Source: Kineosporia sp. R_H_3 (GTDB lineage Bacteria; Actinomycetota; Actinomycetes; Actinomycetales; Kineosporiaceae). Taken from it: a DNA stretch of 36,930 nucleotides. Positions 21,345-29,688 of this stretch are shown here, in pieces. The stretch covers positions 11,177 through 48,106 of the forward strand of contig NZ_MWLL01000134.1 of the NCBI RefSeq assembly GCF_002198675.1, written 5' to 3'. A program made the translations under genes and the position numbers. Positions within the stretch are counted from its first letter, which is position 1. Each line of letters opens with the position of its first letter. A model generated the notes under the pieces. It was not told the origin of the DNA, did not search any database, and saw nothing but the letters and a program-made list of their open reading frames with translations.

Positions 21345-22745
21345 ATGGGGATGACGTTCCCGGAGGGGTTCCTGTGGGGCGCGGCGACCGCGTCCTACCA
21401 GATCGAGGGGGCGGCCACCGAGGACGGCCGCGGCCCGTCGATCTGGGACACCTTCTCCCACACCCCCGGGCTGACCCTGGACGGCGCGACGGGTGACGTC
21501 GCGTGCGACCACTACCACCGGGTCGACGCCGACGTCGCGCTCATGGCCGGCCTCGGGCTGCAGGGCTACCGCTTCTCGATCGCGTGGCCGCGCATCGTCC
21601 CGACCGGCTCGGGCGCCGTGAACCAGGCCGGCCTCGACTTCTACTCCCGGCTCGTCGACACGTTGCTGGCCAAGGGCATCCGGCCCATCGCGACGCTCTA
21701 CCACTGGGACCTCCCGCAGCCCCTCGAGGACGCCGGCGGCTGGCCGGAGCGGGAGACGGCGTACCGGTTCGCCGAGTACGCGCAGGTGCTCGCCGGGGCG
21801 CTCGGCGACCGGATCCACACCTGGACGACGCTCAACGAGCCGTGGTGCACGGCGTACCTCGGCTACGCCTCCGGCGTGCACGCGCCCGGCCGCCGCGAGC
21901 CGGCCGCCTCGCTCGCTGCCGCGCACCACCTCAACCTCGGGCACGGCCTCGCCGTCCAGGCGATCCGCGGCGTCCTCGGCGACGCCGCGCGCTGCTCGGT
22001 GACCCTCAACCTCCACGAGGTCCGCCCGGCCGACCCGGCGAGCGCCGCGGACGTCGAGGCGGCGGCCCGGATCGACCGCGTCGGCAACCAGGTCTTCCTC
22101 GGCCCGATGCTCGACGGTGCCTACCCGGCCGCGCTGCTGGCGGACACGGCTGCCGTCACCGACTGGTCCTTCGTCCGTGACGGCGACGAGAAGACCGCCG
22201 CCCAGCGCCTCGACGTCCTCGGCGTGAACTACTACACGCCGACCGTCGTGAAGGCCTGGGACGGCGTCGGGCCGCGGGTCCAGGCCGACGGCCACGGCGA
22301 CTCGGACGCGTCCCCGTGGGTCGGCAGCGAGGACGTCGACTTCGTCGACCAGGGCCCGCCCTACACGACGATGGGCTGGAGCATCGACCCCTCGGGCCTG
22401 GAGGACCTGCTCGTGCGCCTGCACCGGCGCGCCCCCGGCCTGCCCCTCATGATCACCGAGAACGGGGCGGCCTTCCCGGACGTCGTCAGCGAGGACGGCG
22501 CCGTCCACGACGACGACCGGATCGCCTACCTCGACGGCCACATCAACGCCGTCGGCCGCGCGATCGAGCGCGGCGCCGACGTCCGCGGCTACCTCGCGTG
22601 GTCCCTCATGGACAACTTCGAGTGGGCCCGCGGTTACGACCAGCGCTTCGGCATCGTCCGCGTCGACTACGACACCCTCGAGCGCACCCCCAAGGACAGC
22701 GCGCTCTGGTACCGCGACGTCATCGCGCGGCACGGGACGCCGTGA
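21345..22745 (+). CDS. GH1 beta-glucosidase
   Basis: A 466-residue glycoside hydrolase family 1 enzyme that removes terminal beta-linked glucose, typically from cellobiose, by a retaining mechanism. The acid/base Glu165 is in TLNEPW and the nucleophile Glu372 in ITENG; the N-terminal [19 protein letters not shown] and C-terminal [18 protein letters not shown] blocks are standard. It has no signal peptide, so it acts in the cytoplasm on imported oligosaccharide. GGAGG at 21335-21339 supports ATG 21345. The CebR-like palindrome upstream makes it part of a cellobiose regulon. No transporter gene is adjacent; it is a single-gene unit closed by the hairpin at 22764-22802. Confidence 0.96.
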   Translation: MGMTFPEGFLWGAATASYQIEGAATEDGRGPSIWDTFSHTPGLTLDGATGDVACDHYHRVDADVALMAGLGLQGYRFSIAWPRIVPTGSGAVNQAGLDFYSRLVDTLLAKGIRPIATLYHWDLPQPLEDAGGWPERETAYRFAEYAQVLAGALGDRIHTWTTLNEPWCTAYLGYASGVHAPGRREPAASLAAAHHLNLGHGLAVQAIRGVLGDAARCSVTLNLHEVRPADPASAADVEAAARIDRVGNQVFLGPMLDGAYPAALLADTAAVTDWSFVRDGDEKTAAQRLDVLGVNYYTPTVVKAWDGVGPRVQADGHGDSDASPWVGSEDVDFVDQGPPYTTMGWSIDPSGLEDLLVRLHRRAPGLPLMITENGAAFPDVVSEDGAVHDDDRIAYLDGHINAVGRAIERGADVRGYLAWSLMDNFEWARGYDQRFGIVRVDYDTLERTPKDSALWYRDVIARHGTP

Positions 22746-22763
22746 CCTCGTCCTGCGTGTTCT

Positions 22764-22802
22764 GAGGCGGGTCGCCCGGCCGGTCGCCGGGCGATCCGCC
22801 TC
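22764..22802 (+). terminator. Strong hairpin terminator of the beta-glucosidase gene
   Basis: A 16-bp stem (22764-22779 with 22787-22802, one G-U pair) around a seven-base loop starts 18 bases after the stop codon. It has no U-tract, which is usual for GC-rich actinobacteria. Confidence 0.75.
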
Positions 22803-22865
22803 GGAGCGGTCAACCCTCGCCCGTCCTCGCCGTGGTGGCGGGACTTCGGGCGAGCGGGGTGACGT

Positions 22866-23498
22866 CTACGGCAGGTCGCCTTGGGGCTCACCCCGGTGAC
22901 GCGTCCCCGTGGCTCCCGGGCCGGCGACTGCTGAGGCGGGGTGAAGGTCCGGCAACACCATCTGGGCATCGGAGGTGCCGCGTCGTTGGCGGGGCACGAG
23001 CCACGACGCGGCCGTGCGCTTCCAGGATCCGTGCTCGAGATCTGCGTGGACGGCATCGAGAAACTCCTGGATGACGGAGTGCGACCAGTCGACGGTCGGC
23101 TGCGGCACCTGTCCTGCTCCGTAGGTGGCGCGGGCGCGGGCGACGTCCAGGAGATCGGTCATCGCGTGGAAGGCGGCGCGGTCGACCGGCGTCCGCCAGG
23201 CGATGATCTGCACCCGAGCGTTCGCCGACTGGACGGCGTCCCAGTGAGTTGCGGCTCCTTCGATCAGCGGAGTCCCCAGTCGACGCCCGTCCGGCGCGCC
23301 GGTCAGACGTACCTCGGCCGCGGTGAGAAGCAGCTTCCTCATGCGCTCGTACGAGCACAGGAACTCTGCGAACGTGGCCTCACGCGCCAGCCGCCGCTGC
23401 TCCAGGCGATTGCCGTTGTCGGCCCAGCGCTGCGACATCGCCGTGAGGCCGGCCCCCAACGTCACACCTGCCAGCGTGGTGATGGCTGTTGCATCCAC
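22866..23498 (-). CDS. Small membrane-anchored protein of unknown function
   Basis: A 210-residue protein that I do not recognise. GTG 23496-23498 with AAGGAG five bases upstream is the best start; an open frame continues upstream to 23600 without coding character. The N-terminus has one hydrophobic segment (TTLAGVTLGAGLTAM, about residues 5-20), followed by an Arg/Glu-rich amphipathic stretch (RLEQRRLAREATFAEFLCSYERMRKLLL) like the N-in membrane-anchor plus coiled helix of several actinobacterial orphan proteins. The rest is helical with a conserved-looking WDAVQSANARVQIIAW part; the C-terminus is low in structure. Its codon choice is looser (more A/T at third positions) than in neighbouring genes, a sign of recent acquisition. 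No partner gene is adjacent in an operon. Confidence 0.65.
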   Translation of the reverse strand: MDATAITTLAGVTLGAGLTAMSQRWADNGNRLEQRRLAREATFAEFLCSYERMRKLLLTAAEVRLTGAPDGRRLGTPLIEGAATHWDAVQSANARVQIIAWRTPVDRAAFHAMTDLLDVARARATYGAGQVPQPTVDWSHSVIQEFLDAVHADLEHGSWKRTAASWLVPRQRRGTSDAQMVLPDLHPASAVAGPGATGTRHRGEPQGDLP

Positions 23499-23617
23499 AG
23501 ATGCTCCTTCGACGTACGACGCCGCGTGATCAGCGGCAGCGTCGGACGCTAGCGGGCAGGCTGACGGCAGGGGGCGCCCTCGAGGCTTGGTGACGATCAC
23601 GTGTCGTGCACGCAGGG

Positions 23618-23686
23618 CTCAGGCACCCGCGCAGTACGCAGAACGGGCCCCCGGAGGGGTGCCGACGTACCGGAGTGGTGCCTGAG
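23618..23686. terminator. Three-step hairpin downstream of the LLM-hemerythrin gene
   Basis: Outer arms CTCAGGCACC (23618-23627) and GGTGCCTGAG (23677-23686) pair perfectly; inner arms GTACG (23634-23638) and CGTAC (23666-23670) pair next, and a C-run/G-run pairs at the centre. It begins 24 bases after the minus-strand stop at 23710. A terminator is likely; the region 23499-23617 upstream of the small membrane gene holds nothing else I can identify. Confidence 0.5.
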
Positions 23687-23709
23687 CAGCGGTGCGGCCG
23701 CGGGCGAGG

Positions 23710-25290
23710 TCAGTAGAAACCGTGGCGCGCCAGGGGCTCCACGAGCTGGTGCTCCTCGTACGACAGGTGGCTCAGCAGCGTGTCCGAGAGCAGGTCCACC
23801 GCCTCACGGAGGGCCGCCGTGCCCGTGCCGCCGGGCGCGACGAACGCGACGAGGGCCTGGTCGACCCGTTCGAGAACGCCGTGGATCGCGAGGTGCTCCT
23901 CGGCGAGGCGGTCGAGCACCGGGGTGAGGCGGGGCTCGGCACGGCGCAGGTGCGGGAAGACGCTCTCGTCCTCGAGCGTGTGGTGGACCGTGACGACCCG
24001 GCAGTACGACGCGCAGTAGGCGCCGACCGTCCAGCTGTTCTGCCGCATCGTCATCGCGTTGATGTGCGACCGGGCGGTGCCGGCGTCCAGGGTGCCGGCG
24101 GCGACCTGCTCTACGAGGCCCTGCACCTGGCGCAGCTCGCTGCGCAGGTGGTCGTGGACGTCGACGAGGTGCTGCCCGGCGGCCAGCTCGTGGGCGGTGT
24201 ACCGGCGGTCCGGGTCGGGCGGCGCGACGACGGGCCGGGTCGTCTCGTCCCAGGGGCGGACGGCGCTGCGCCGGGTCCCGTCGTCCGGCGTCGGGGTGAC
24301 CGCGAGCCCGGCCGGCCAGGCCGCCGCCACGGTGGCGACCTCGGTCGGGGCCGGTTCCTCCGGACCGCCGAGGTCGACCGGACCTGCCGGGGCCGGCTGC
24401 TGCACCCGGGTGCGCTCGGCGGCGACGATCTCGCGGACGGCGGGCACCACCTCGGCGGCGAACCGCTGGATGTCGTCGGCGTCGTCGCTGCCGAGGACGA
24501 AGCCGCTCATCCCGTGCGTGAGCGTGAGGTCGGCGAGCTCCTCGGCCCACTGCTCGGCCGGGCCGGAGAGGAACCCGTTGCCCCGCACCGTGAACCGGCC
24601 GTGCACGTTGTAGAGCCGCCGCACGTCCTGCGCCCCGCGCCCGGCCGCCTCCGCCGCCTCGTCGATGCGGGCGTTCATCCCGGCCAGGGTGTCGGGGGCC
24701 GCGTAGCCGAGGCTCGGCCACCAGCCGTCGGCGAGCCGCCCGGTCACCGCGAGCATCCGCGGCTTGTACGCGCCGAGCCAGATCCCGATCGGGTGCGCCG
24801 GTGCGGGGCCGGCCTTGGCCCCGACGACCGAGTAGTGCTCGCCGTCGACCCGGACCGCGCCGCCGTCCGCCCACAGCCCGCGGATGACGGCGATCGCCTC
24901 CTCGAGCGCCCCGACCGCCTCGCCGGGTGTGCGGCGCGGGCCGCCGTTCGCGGCGATGGCGTCCCAGAAGGCGCCGGTGCCCAGGCCCAGCTCGACCCGG
25001 CCGTTGCTCAGCAGGTCCAGGCTCGCCGCGGCACGGGCGAGGACGGCGGGCGGGCGCAGCGGCAGGTTCGCGACGTTCGGGACGACGCGCACCGACTGCG
25101 TCGACGCGGCGATGACGGACAGCAGCGTCCACGTCTCGAGGAACGTCGGCTGGTACGGGTGGTCCTGGACCGTCACGAGGTCGAGCCCGACGGCGTCCGT
25201 GAGCCGCGCGAGGGCGACGACCCGCTCGGCCGCGGCGGCCTCCGGGGTGATGAAGGTGCCGAAGATCAGGTCGTGGCCGTAGTCGGGCAT
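23710..25290 (-). CDS. Luciferase-like monooxygenase fused to a hemerythrin domain
   Basis: A 526-residue fusion. Residues 1-320 are a luciferase-like monooxygenase of the F420- or FMN-dependent type (TFITPEAAAAERVVALARLTDAVGLDLVTVQDHPYQP; GRVELGLGTGAFWD; GADGWWPSLGY-like region). A Pro/Ala/Thr-rich linker follows (about 320-380). The C-terminal 145 residues are a hemerythrin-like HHE bundle with the di-iron pattern: His in VDVHDHLRSEL, HHTLEDESVFPHL, EEHLAIH, and HLSYEEHQLVEPL. The iron centre may sense O2, NO or redox state or supply oxygen chemistry to the flavin domain. ATG 25288-25290 is preferred to the longer open frame, whose first 36 residues overlap the inverted repeat at 25319-25384. 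Confidence 0.9.
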   Translation of the reverse strand: MPDYGHDLIFGTFITPEAAAAERVVALARLTDAVGLDLVTVQDHPYQPTFLETWTLLSVIAASTQSVRVVPNVANLPLRPPAVLARAAASLDLLSNGRVELGLGTGAFWDAIAANGGPRRTPGEAVGALEEAIAVIRGLWADGGAVRVDGEHYSVVGAKAGPAPAHPIGIWLGAYKPRMLAVTGRLADGWWPSLGYAAPDTLAGMNARIDEAAEAAGRGAQDVRRLYNVHGRFTVRGNGFLSGPAEQWAEELADLTLTHGMSGFVLGSDDADDIQRFAAEVVPAVREIVAAERTRVQQPAPAGPVDLGGPEEPAPTEVATVAAAWPAGLAVTPTPDDGTRRSAVRPWDETTRPVVAPPDPDRRYTAHELAAGQHLVDVHDHLRSELRQVQGLVEQVAAGTLDAGTARSHINAMTMRQNSWTVGAYCASYCRVVTVHHTLEDESVFPHLRRAEPRLTPVLDRLAEEHLAIHGVLERVDQALVAFVAPGGTGTAALREAVDLLSDTLLSHLSYEEHQLVEPLARHGFY

Positions 25291-25318
25291 GGCGCCAGTG
25301 TCCCGGGTCGGCCGAACC

Positions 25319-25384
25319 CGTGCAGCGATGGGTGCATCCATCCGGGGGTGACGGCACCCGCCGCCCTGCACCCATGGCTGCACG
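25319..25384. repeat. Long interrupted inverted repeat with nested hairpin (element 2)
   Basis: Arms 25319-25336 and 25367-25384 are 18 bases each and match at 17 positions. The centre is 30 bases, as in element 1 at 8236-8329, and contains a GGGTG-ACGG-CACCC hairpin (25346-25359). The arms use the same TGCA and GATG words as element 1 but are not the same sequence. It lies 28 bases upstream of the LLM-hemerythrin start and 14 bases from the TetR-like palindrome. Confidence 0.85.
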
Positions 25385-25397
25385 CTCGCGCAGAACA

Positions 25398-25411
25398 AAG
25401 CACGAGTGCTT
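25398..25411. promoter_or_regulatory. Palindrome ahead of the catabolic operon, candidate TetR operator
   Basis: AAGCACGAGTGCTT has perfect 6-base arms around GA and stands in an A/T-richer stretch (25390-25420) 67 bases before the first gene of the operon (25479). The last gene of that operon encodes a TetR repressor. The assignment is by position and symmetry only. Confidence 0.5.
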
Positions 25412-25478
25412 GATTTGTCGCGCCGGCCCGTGTCACCCTCCTGGGGCGGCGACGGCGCCGTGACGCAGGAGGTGGGCG

Positions 25479-26326
25479 ATGCTCGACGAGGTGCTCACCG
25501 ACCTGCGGGCCGAGTGCGCCGACCTCGACACGCTCGTCGCGGACGTCCCCGACGCGCCGGCCGACCCGGCGGACCCGGCGGGCCTGGACGCCGGCACCGC
25601 GACCGGGCCGACCTGGCGGTCGGCCACCCCGGCCCCGGGCTGGACCGTCGCGCACCAGATCGCCCACCTCGCCTGGACCGACGAGGTCGCCACGCTCGCC
25701 GCGACCGACCCGGAGCGGTTCCTCGCGGCGGTGCAGGCACTGCTCGCCTCCGGCCGGCCGGCCGACGAGGTCGTCGACCGTGAGGCCGACGCCGGTGCGG
25801 CCGCGCCGGGCACCGACCTGCTCGCCCGGTGGCGCACCGGCCGCGCCGCGCTCGAGACCGCGCTGCGGGCCGTGCCCGACGGCACGCGGCTGCCCTGGTT
25901 CGGGCCGCCGATGGCGGCGACCTCGATGGCGACGGCCCGCCTCATGGAGACCTGGGCGCACGGCCAGGACGTCGCCGACGCGCTCGGGGTCACCCGGGTG
26001 CCGACGGCGCGGCTGCGGCACGTGGCGCGGCTCGCGGTCCGGACGACGGGCTTCTCCTTCGCCGTGCACGGGCGCCCGGCCCCGGTCGACGGGATCCGGG
26101 TCGAGCTCACCGCACCGGACGGCGCCACCTGGCTGTTCGGCCCGCCGGACGCCGCGCAGCGCGTCACCGGGCCCGCGCTCGATCTGTGCCTGCTCGCCGT
26201 CCGGCGCCGGCACCGCGCGGACACCGCGCTCGTCGCGACCGGCCCGGACGCCGACGCCTGGCTCGACGTCGCGCAGGCCTTCGCCGGCCCCCGGCGGGGG
26301 AGCCGGTGGCGGGGGAGCCGGCGTGA
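25479..26326 (+). CDS. TIGR03084-family DinB/MDMPI-like metal-binding protein, apparent frameshift near the 3' end
   Basis: First gene of the catabolic operon. The N-terminal 260 residues are clearly of the TIGR03084 family (DinB/mycothiol-dependent maleylpyruvate isomerase superfamily): the metal-site helix GWTVAHQIAHLAWTDEV, later METWAHGQDVADAL, and the family end DAWLDVAQAFAGP. After that the frame does not stop but runs on for 3.3 kb through two other genes. One missing base in the C-run at about 26287-26292 explains this: with six C's the protein would end AGP-PAGEPVAGEPA and stop at TGA 26324-26326, which overlaps the GTG of the next gene. It would then have 282 residues. Whether this is a real frameshift or a sequence error cannot be told. 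AGGAGG (25467-25472) precedes ATG 25479. Confidence 0.85.
26293..26322 (+). repeat. 15-bp tandem duplication at the end of the TIGR03084 gene
   Basis: Two copies of GGCGGGGGAGCCGG(T/C), 26293-26307 and 26308-26322, differ at the last base. They sit right next to the inferred missing base and encode AGEPV-AGEPA in the corrected frame. Confidence 0.85.
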
Positions 26327-28089
26327 CACCGCCCCCGCTGCGGATCGGCAACGCCTCCGGCTTCTACGGCGACCGGTTCTCCGCGGTGGCCGAGATGCTC
26401 GAGGGCGGCGACCTCGACGTCCTCACCGGCGACTACCTCGCCGAGCTGACGATGCTCATCCTCGGCCGGGATCGCGCCAAGGACCCCGCGACCGGGTACG
26501 CGAAGACGTTCCTGCGCCAGCTCGAGGGCACCCTCGGGACGGCGCTCGACCGGGGCGTCAGGATTGTCGCCAACGCGGGCGGGGTCAACCCGGCGGGTCT
26601 CGCGGACGCCGTCCGGGCGCTCGCCGACCGGCTCGGCCTCGACGTCCGCGTCGCGCACGTCGAGGGCGACGACCTCCTGCCCCGCGCCGCCGCGCTCGGG
26701 CTCGACGCGGTCGGGTCGCACGGCGCGCAGCCGTTGGCCGCCAACGCCTACCTCGGCGGCTGGGGCATCGCGGCGTGCCTGGACGCCGGCGCCGACGTCG
26801 TCGTCACCGGCCGGGTCACCGACGCCTCGCTCGTCGTCGGGCCGGCCGCGGCGCACTTCGGCTGGCGCCCCGACGACCCGGCCTGTCTCGATGCGCTGGC
26901 CGGCGCCGTCGTCGCCGGCCACGTCGTCGAGTGCGGCGCCCAGGCGACCGGCGGCAACTACGCGCTCTTCGCCGACCTGCTCGCCGCGGGGGTCGACCTC
27001 ACCCGCCCCGGCTTCCCGCTCGTCGAGGTGCACGCCGACGGCAGCAGCGTCGTCACGAAGCACCCGGGCACCGGCGGTGCGGTCACCGTCGGCACGGTCA
27101 CCGCGCAGCTCCTCTACGAGGTCGGCGGCCCGCGCTACCCCGGCCCCGACGTCGTCACCCGGCTCGACACCGTGCAGCTCGTGCAGGAGGGCCCCGACCG
27201 GGTGCGGATCGAGGGCGTCCGCGGCGAACCGCCGCCCGCGACCCTCAAGGCCGGGCTCGCCGGCCTCGGCGGGCTCCGCAACGAGGTGACCTTCGTGCTC
27301 ACCGGCCTCGACGTCGAGGCGAAGGCGGCGCTCGCGCGGGCCCAGCTCGAGCACGCCCTCGCGGCGCTGCCGCGCCGGCCCCGCGAGGTCCGGTGGACGC
27401 TCGCCCGCACCGACCACCCGGACGCCGCGACGCAGGAGGAGGCCAGCGCCTTCCTGCGCTGCGCCGTCAAGGACGGCGACCCGAAGGTCGTCGGCCGGGC
27501 GTTCTCCGCGGCCGCCGTCGAGCTCGCCCTGGCCGGCTACCCGGGCTTCCACCTCACCGCCCCGCCCGGGGACGCGAGCCCCTACGGCGTCTTCACCGCA
27601 GCCGCCGTCGACGCCGCGGACGTCGAGCACGTCGCCGTGCTGCCGGACGGCGCGCGGGTCGTCGTCCGGCCGAACCCGTTGCGCGAGAAGGCTCCAGCGG
27701 CACCGGACGACGCCGTCCCGGTACCCGCCCTGCCGCCGGGCTGCGCACCGGGCGACCCGACCCGGCGCGCCCCGCTCGGCACCGTCGTCGGCGCCCGCTC
27801 CGGCGACAAGGGCGGCAGCGCGAACGTCGGCGTCTGGGCCCGGACGCCCGACGTCTGGCCCTGGCTCGAGCGCACCCTCACCGTCGGGACGTTCCAGGCC
27901 CTGCTGCCCGAGACCGCCGACCTGCCGGTCACCCGGTTCGTGCTCGCGAACCTGCGGGCGGTGAACTTCGTCGTCGAGGGCGTCCTCGGCGAAGGGGTCG
28001 CCGCCCAGCACCGCTTCGACCCGCAGGCGAAGGGGCTGGCCGAGTGGCTGCGCTGCCGGGTCGTCGACATCCCGGAGGCGCTGCTGTGA
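26323..28089 (+). CDS. AtuA-family acyclic terpene utilisation protein (DUF1446)
   Basis: A 588-residue protein of the AtuA/DUF1446 family. The start RIGNASGFYGDR and the blocks IVANAGGVNPAGLADAV, GADVVVTGRVTDASLVVGPA and GHVVECGAQATGGNYA are the family core (about residues 5-450). A C-terminal AtuA-like domain (about 480-588) has the RSGDKGGSANVGVWAR motif. AtuA is needed for growth of Pseudomonas on citronellol and geraniol, but its reaction is still not defined. GTG 26323 overlaps the stop of the preceding gene (GTGA), and its own stop overlaps the GTG of the carboxylase beta gene in the same way, so expression is tightly coupled. Such fusions of both domains are found in many actinobacteria. 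Confidence 0.92.
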   Translation: MTPPPLRIGNASGFYGDRFSAVAEMLEGGDLDVLTGDYLAELTMLILGRDRAKDPATGYAKTFLRQLEGTLGTALDRGVRIVANAGGVNPAGLADAVRALADRLGLDVRVAHVEGDDLLPRAAALGLDAVGSHGAQPLAANAYLGGWGIAACLDAGADVVVTGRVTDASLVVGPAAAHFGWRPDDPACLDALAGAVVAGHVVECGAQATGGNYALFADLLAAGVDLTRPGFPLVEVHADGSSVVTKHPGTGGAVTVGTVTAQLLYEVGGPRYPGPDVVTRLDTVQLVQEGPDRVRIEGVRGEPPPATLKAGLAGLGGLRNEVTFVLTGLDVEAKAALARAQLEHALAALPRRPREVRWTLARTDHPDAATQEEASAFLRCAVKDGDPKVVGRAFSAAAVELALAGYPGFHLTAPPGDASPYGVFTAAAVDAADVEHVAVLPDGARVVVRPNPLREKAPAAPDDAVPVPALPPGCAPGDPTRRAPLGTVVGARSGDKGGSANVGVWARTPDVWPWLERTLTVGTFQALLPETADLPVTRFVLANLRAVNFVVEGVLGEGVAAQHRFDPQAKGLAEWLRCRVVDIPEALL

Positions 28090-29684
28090 CCGCTCTGAGG
28101 AGCACGTTCGACCCGCGCTCGGCGGACGCCGTCGCGAACCGGGAGACGATGCTCGCCCGGCTCGCCGAGGTCGAGGCCCAGCACGCGGTGGCCGTCGCGG
28201 GCGGCGGGGAGAAGGCCGTCGCCCGGCACCGGGCCCGCGGCAAGCTGCTGGCCCGCGAACGCATCGAGCTGCTCCTCGACCCGGGCTCCCCGTTCCTCGA
28301 GCTGTCCCCGCTCGCTGCGTGGGGCAGCGACTTCACGGTCGGCGCGAGCGTCGTCACCGGGATCGGCGTCGTCGAGGGCGTCGAGTGCGTCGTCGTCGCG
28401 AGCGACCCGACGGTCAAGGGCGGGACGACGAACCCGTGGACCGCCGCGAAGACCTACCGCGCGCTCGACATCGCCGCGAAGAACCGGCTGCCGCTCGTCA
28501 ACCTCGTCGAGTCCGGGGGCGCCGACCTGCCGACCCAGAAGGAGATCTTCATCCCCGGCGGGCGGATCTTCCGGGACATCACGCGGCTGTCCGCGGCCGG
28601 CATCCCGACGATCGCCATCGTCTTCGGCAACTCCACGGCCGGCGGGGCCTACCTGCCCGGGATGAGCGACCACGTCGTCATGATCCGCGAGCAGTCGAAG
28701 GTGTTCCTCGGCGGACCGCCGCTGGTGAAGATGGCCACGGGCGAGGAGTCGGACGACGAGTCGCTCGGCGGCGCGCAGATGCACGCCCGCCGCTCCGGGC
28801 TCGCCGACCACCTCGCGGACGACGAGCACGACGCGATCCGGATCGGCCGCCGCATCGTCGCCCGGCTCAACCACCGCAAGGCCGGCCCGCCGCCGGCCCC
28901 GGTCTACGCCGAGCCCCGCTACGACGCGGACGACCTGCTCGGCATCGTCCCCGGCGACCTGCGCTCGCCGTTCGACCCGCGTGAGGTCGTCGCCCGGGTC
29001 GTCGACGGCTCGGACCTCGACGAGTTCAAGCCGCTCTACGGCACGAGCCTCGTCACCGGGTGGGCCAGCGTCCACGGCTACCCGGTCGGGGTGCTCGCCA
29101 ACGCGCGCGGCGTGCTCTTCAGCGAGGAGTCGCAGAAGGCGGCGCAGTTCATCCAGCTCGCCAACGCCGCGGACACCCCGCTCGTCTTCCTCCACAACAC
29201 GACCGGCTACATGGTCGGCGCCGCCTACGAACAGGGCGGCATCATCAAGCACGGCTCGATGATGATCAACGCCGTCTCCAACTCGACCGTCCCGCACCTC
29301 TCGGTGCTCATGGGTGCCTCCTACGGCGCCGGGCACTACGGGATGTGCGGGCGGGCCTACGACCCCCGCTTCCTCTTCAGCTGGCCGTCGGCCCGGTCGG
29401 CGGTCATGGGGCCGGCCCAGCTCGCGGGCGTCCTGTCGATCGTCGCGCGGGCGTCGGCGCAGTCCCGCGGGCTGCCGTTCGACGAGGAGGCCGACGCGCA
29501 CCTGCGGGCCGCCGTCGAGCGCCAGGTCGAGGCGGAGTCGCTGCCCCTGTTCCTGTCGGGGCGGGTCTACGACGACGGTGTCATCGACCCCCGGGACACC
29601 CGCACCGTCCTCGGGCTCGCCCTGTCCGCCGCGCACAGCGCGCCCGTCGCGGGAGCCCGCGGCTACGGCGTCTTCAGGATGTGA
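28086..29684 (+). CDS. Acyl-CoA carboxylase beta (carboxyltransferase) subunit
   Basis: A 532-residue carboxyltransferase that transfers CO2 from carboxybiotin to an acyl- or enoyl-CoA. It has the N-half acyl-CoA-binding loops (ARGKLLARERIELLLDPGSPFLE; VVASDPTVKGGTTNP) and the C-half oxyanion region (FLHNTTGYMVG...QGGIIKHGSMMINAVSN, and GASYGAGHYGMCGRAYDP). This set is typical of the methylcrotonyl-/geranyl-CoA carboxylase branch, not acetyl/propionyl-CoA carboxylases. GTG 28086 lies in a GTGA overlap with the AtuA stop. As sequenced, it is also in frame with the frameshifted TIGR03084 reading frame, an accident of the lost base. The alpha subunit follows after four bases. Confidence 0.95.
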   Translation: MTALRSTFDPRSADAVANRETMLARLAEVEAQHAVAVAGGGEKAVARHRARGKLLARERIELLLDPGSPFLELSPLAAWGSDFTVGASVVTGIGVVEGVECVVVASDPTVKGGTTNPWTAAKTYRALDIAAKNRLPLVNLVESGGADLPTQKEIFIPGGRIFRDITRLSAAGIPTIAIVFGNSTAGGAYLPGMSDHVVMIREQSKVFLGGPPLVKMATGEESDDESLGGAQMHARRSGLADHLADDEHDAIRIGRRIVARLNHRKAGPPPAPVYAEPRYDADDLLGIVPGDLRSPFDPREVVARVVDGSDLDEFKPLYGTSLVTGWASVHGYPVGVLANARGVLFSEESQKAAQFIQLANAADTPLVFLHNTTGYMVGAAYEQGGIIKHGSMMINAVSNSTVPHLSVLMGASYGAGHYGMCGRAYDPRFLFSWPSARSAVMGPAQLAGVLSIVARASAQSRGLPFDEEADAHLRAAVERQVEAESLPLFLSGRVYDDGVIDPRDTRTVLGLALSAAHSAPVAGARGYGVFRM

Positions 29685-29688
29685 TCCC

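Noticed and set aside
25479-29684. A single 1401-residue fusion of the TIGR03084 protein with acyl-CoA carboxylase beta.
   Set aside because: The middle 590 codons are the out-of-frame AtuA gene with no protein character; a lost base is a far simpler explanation.
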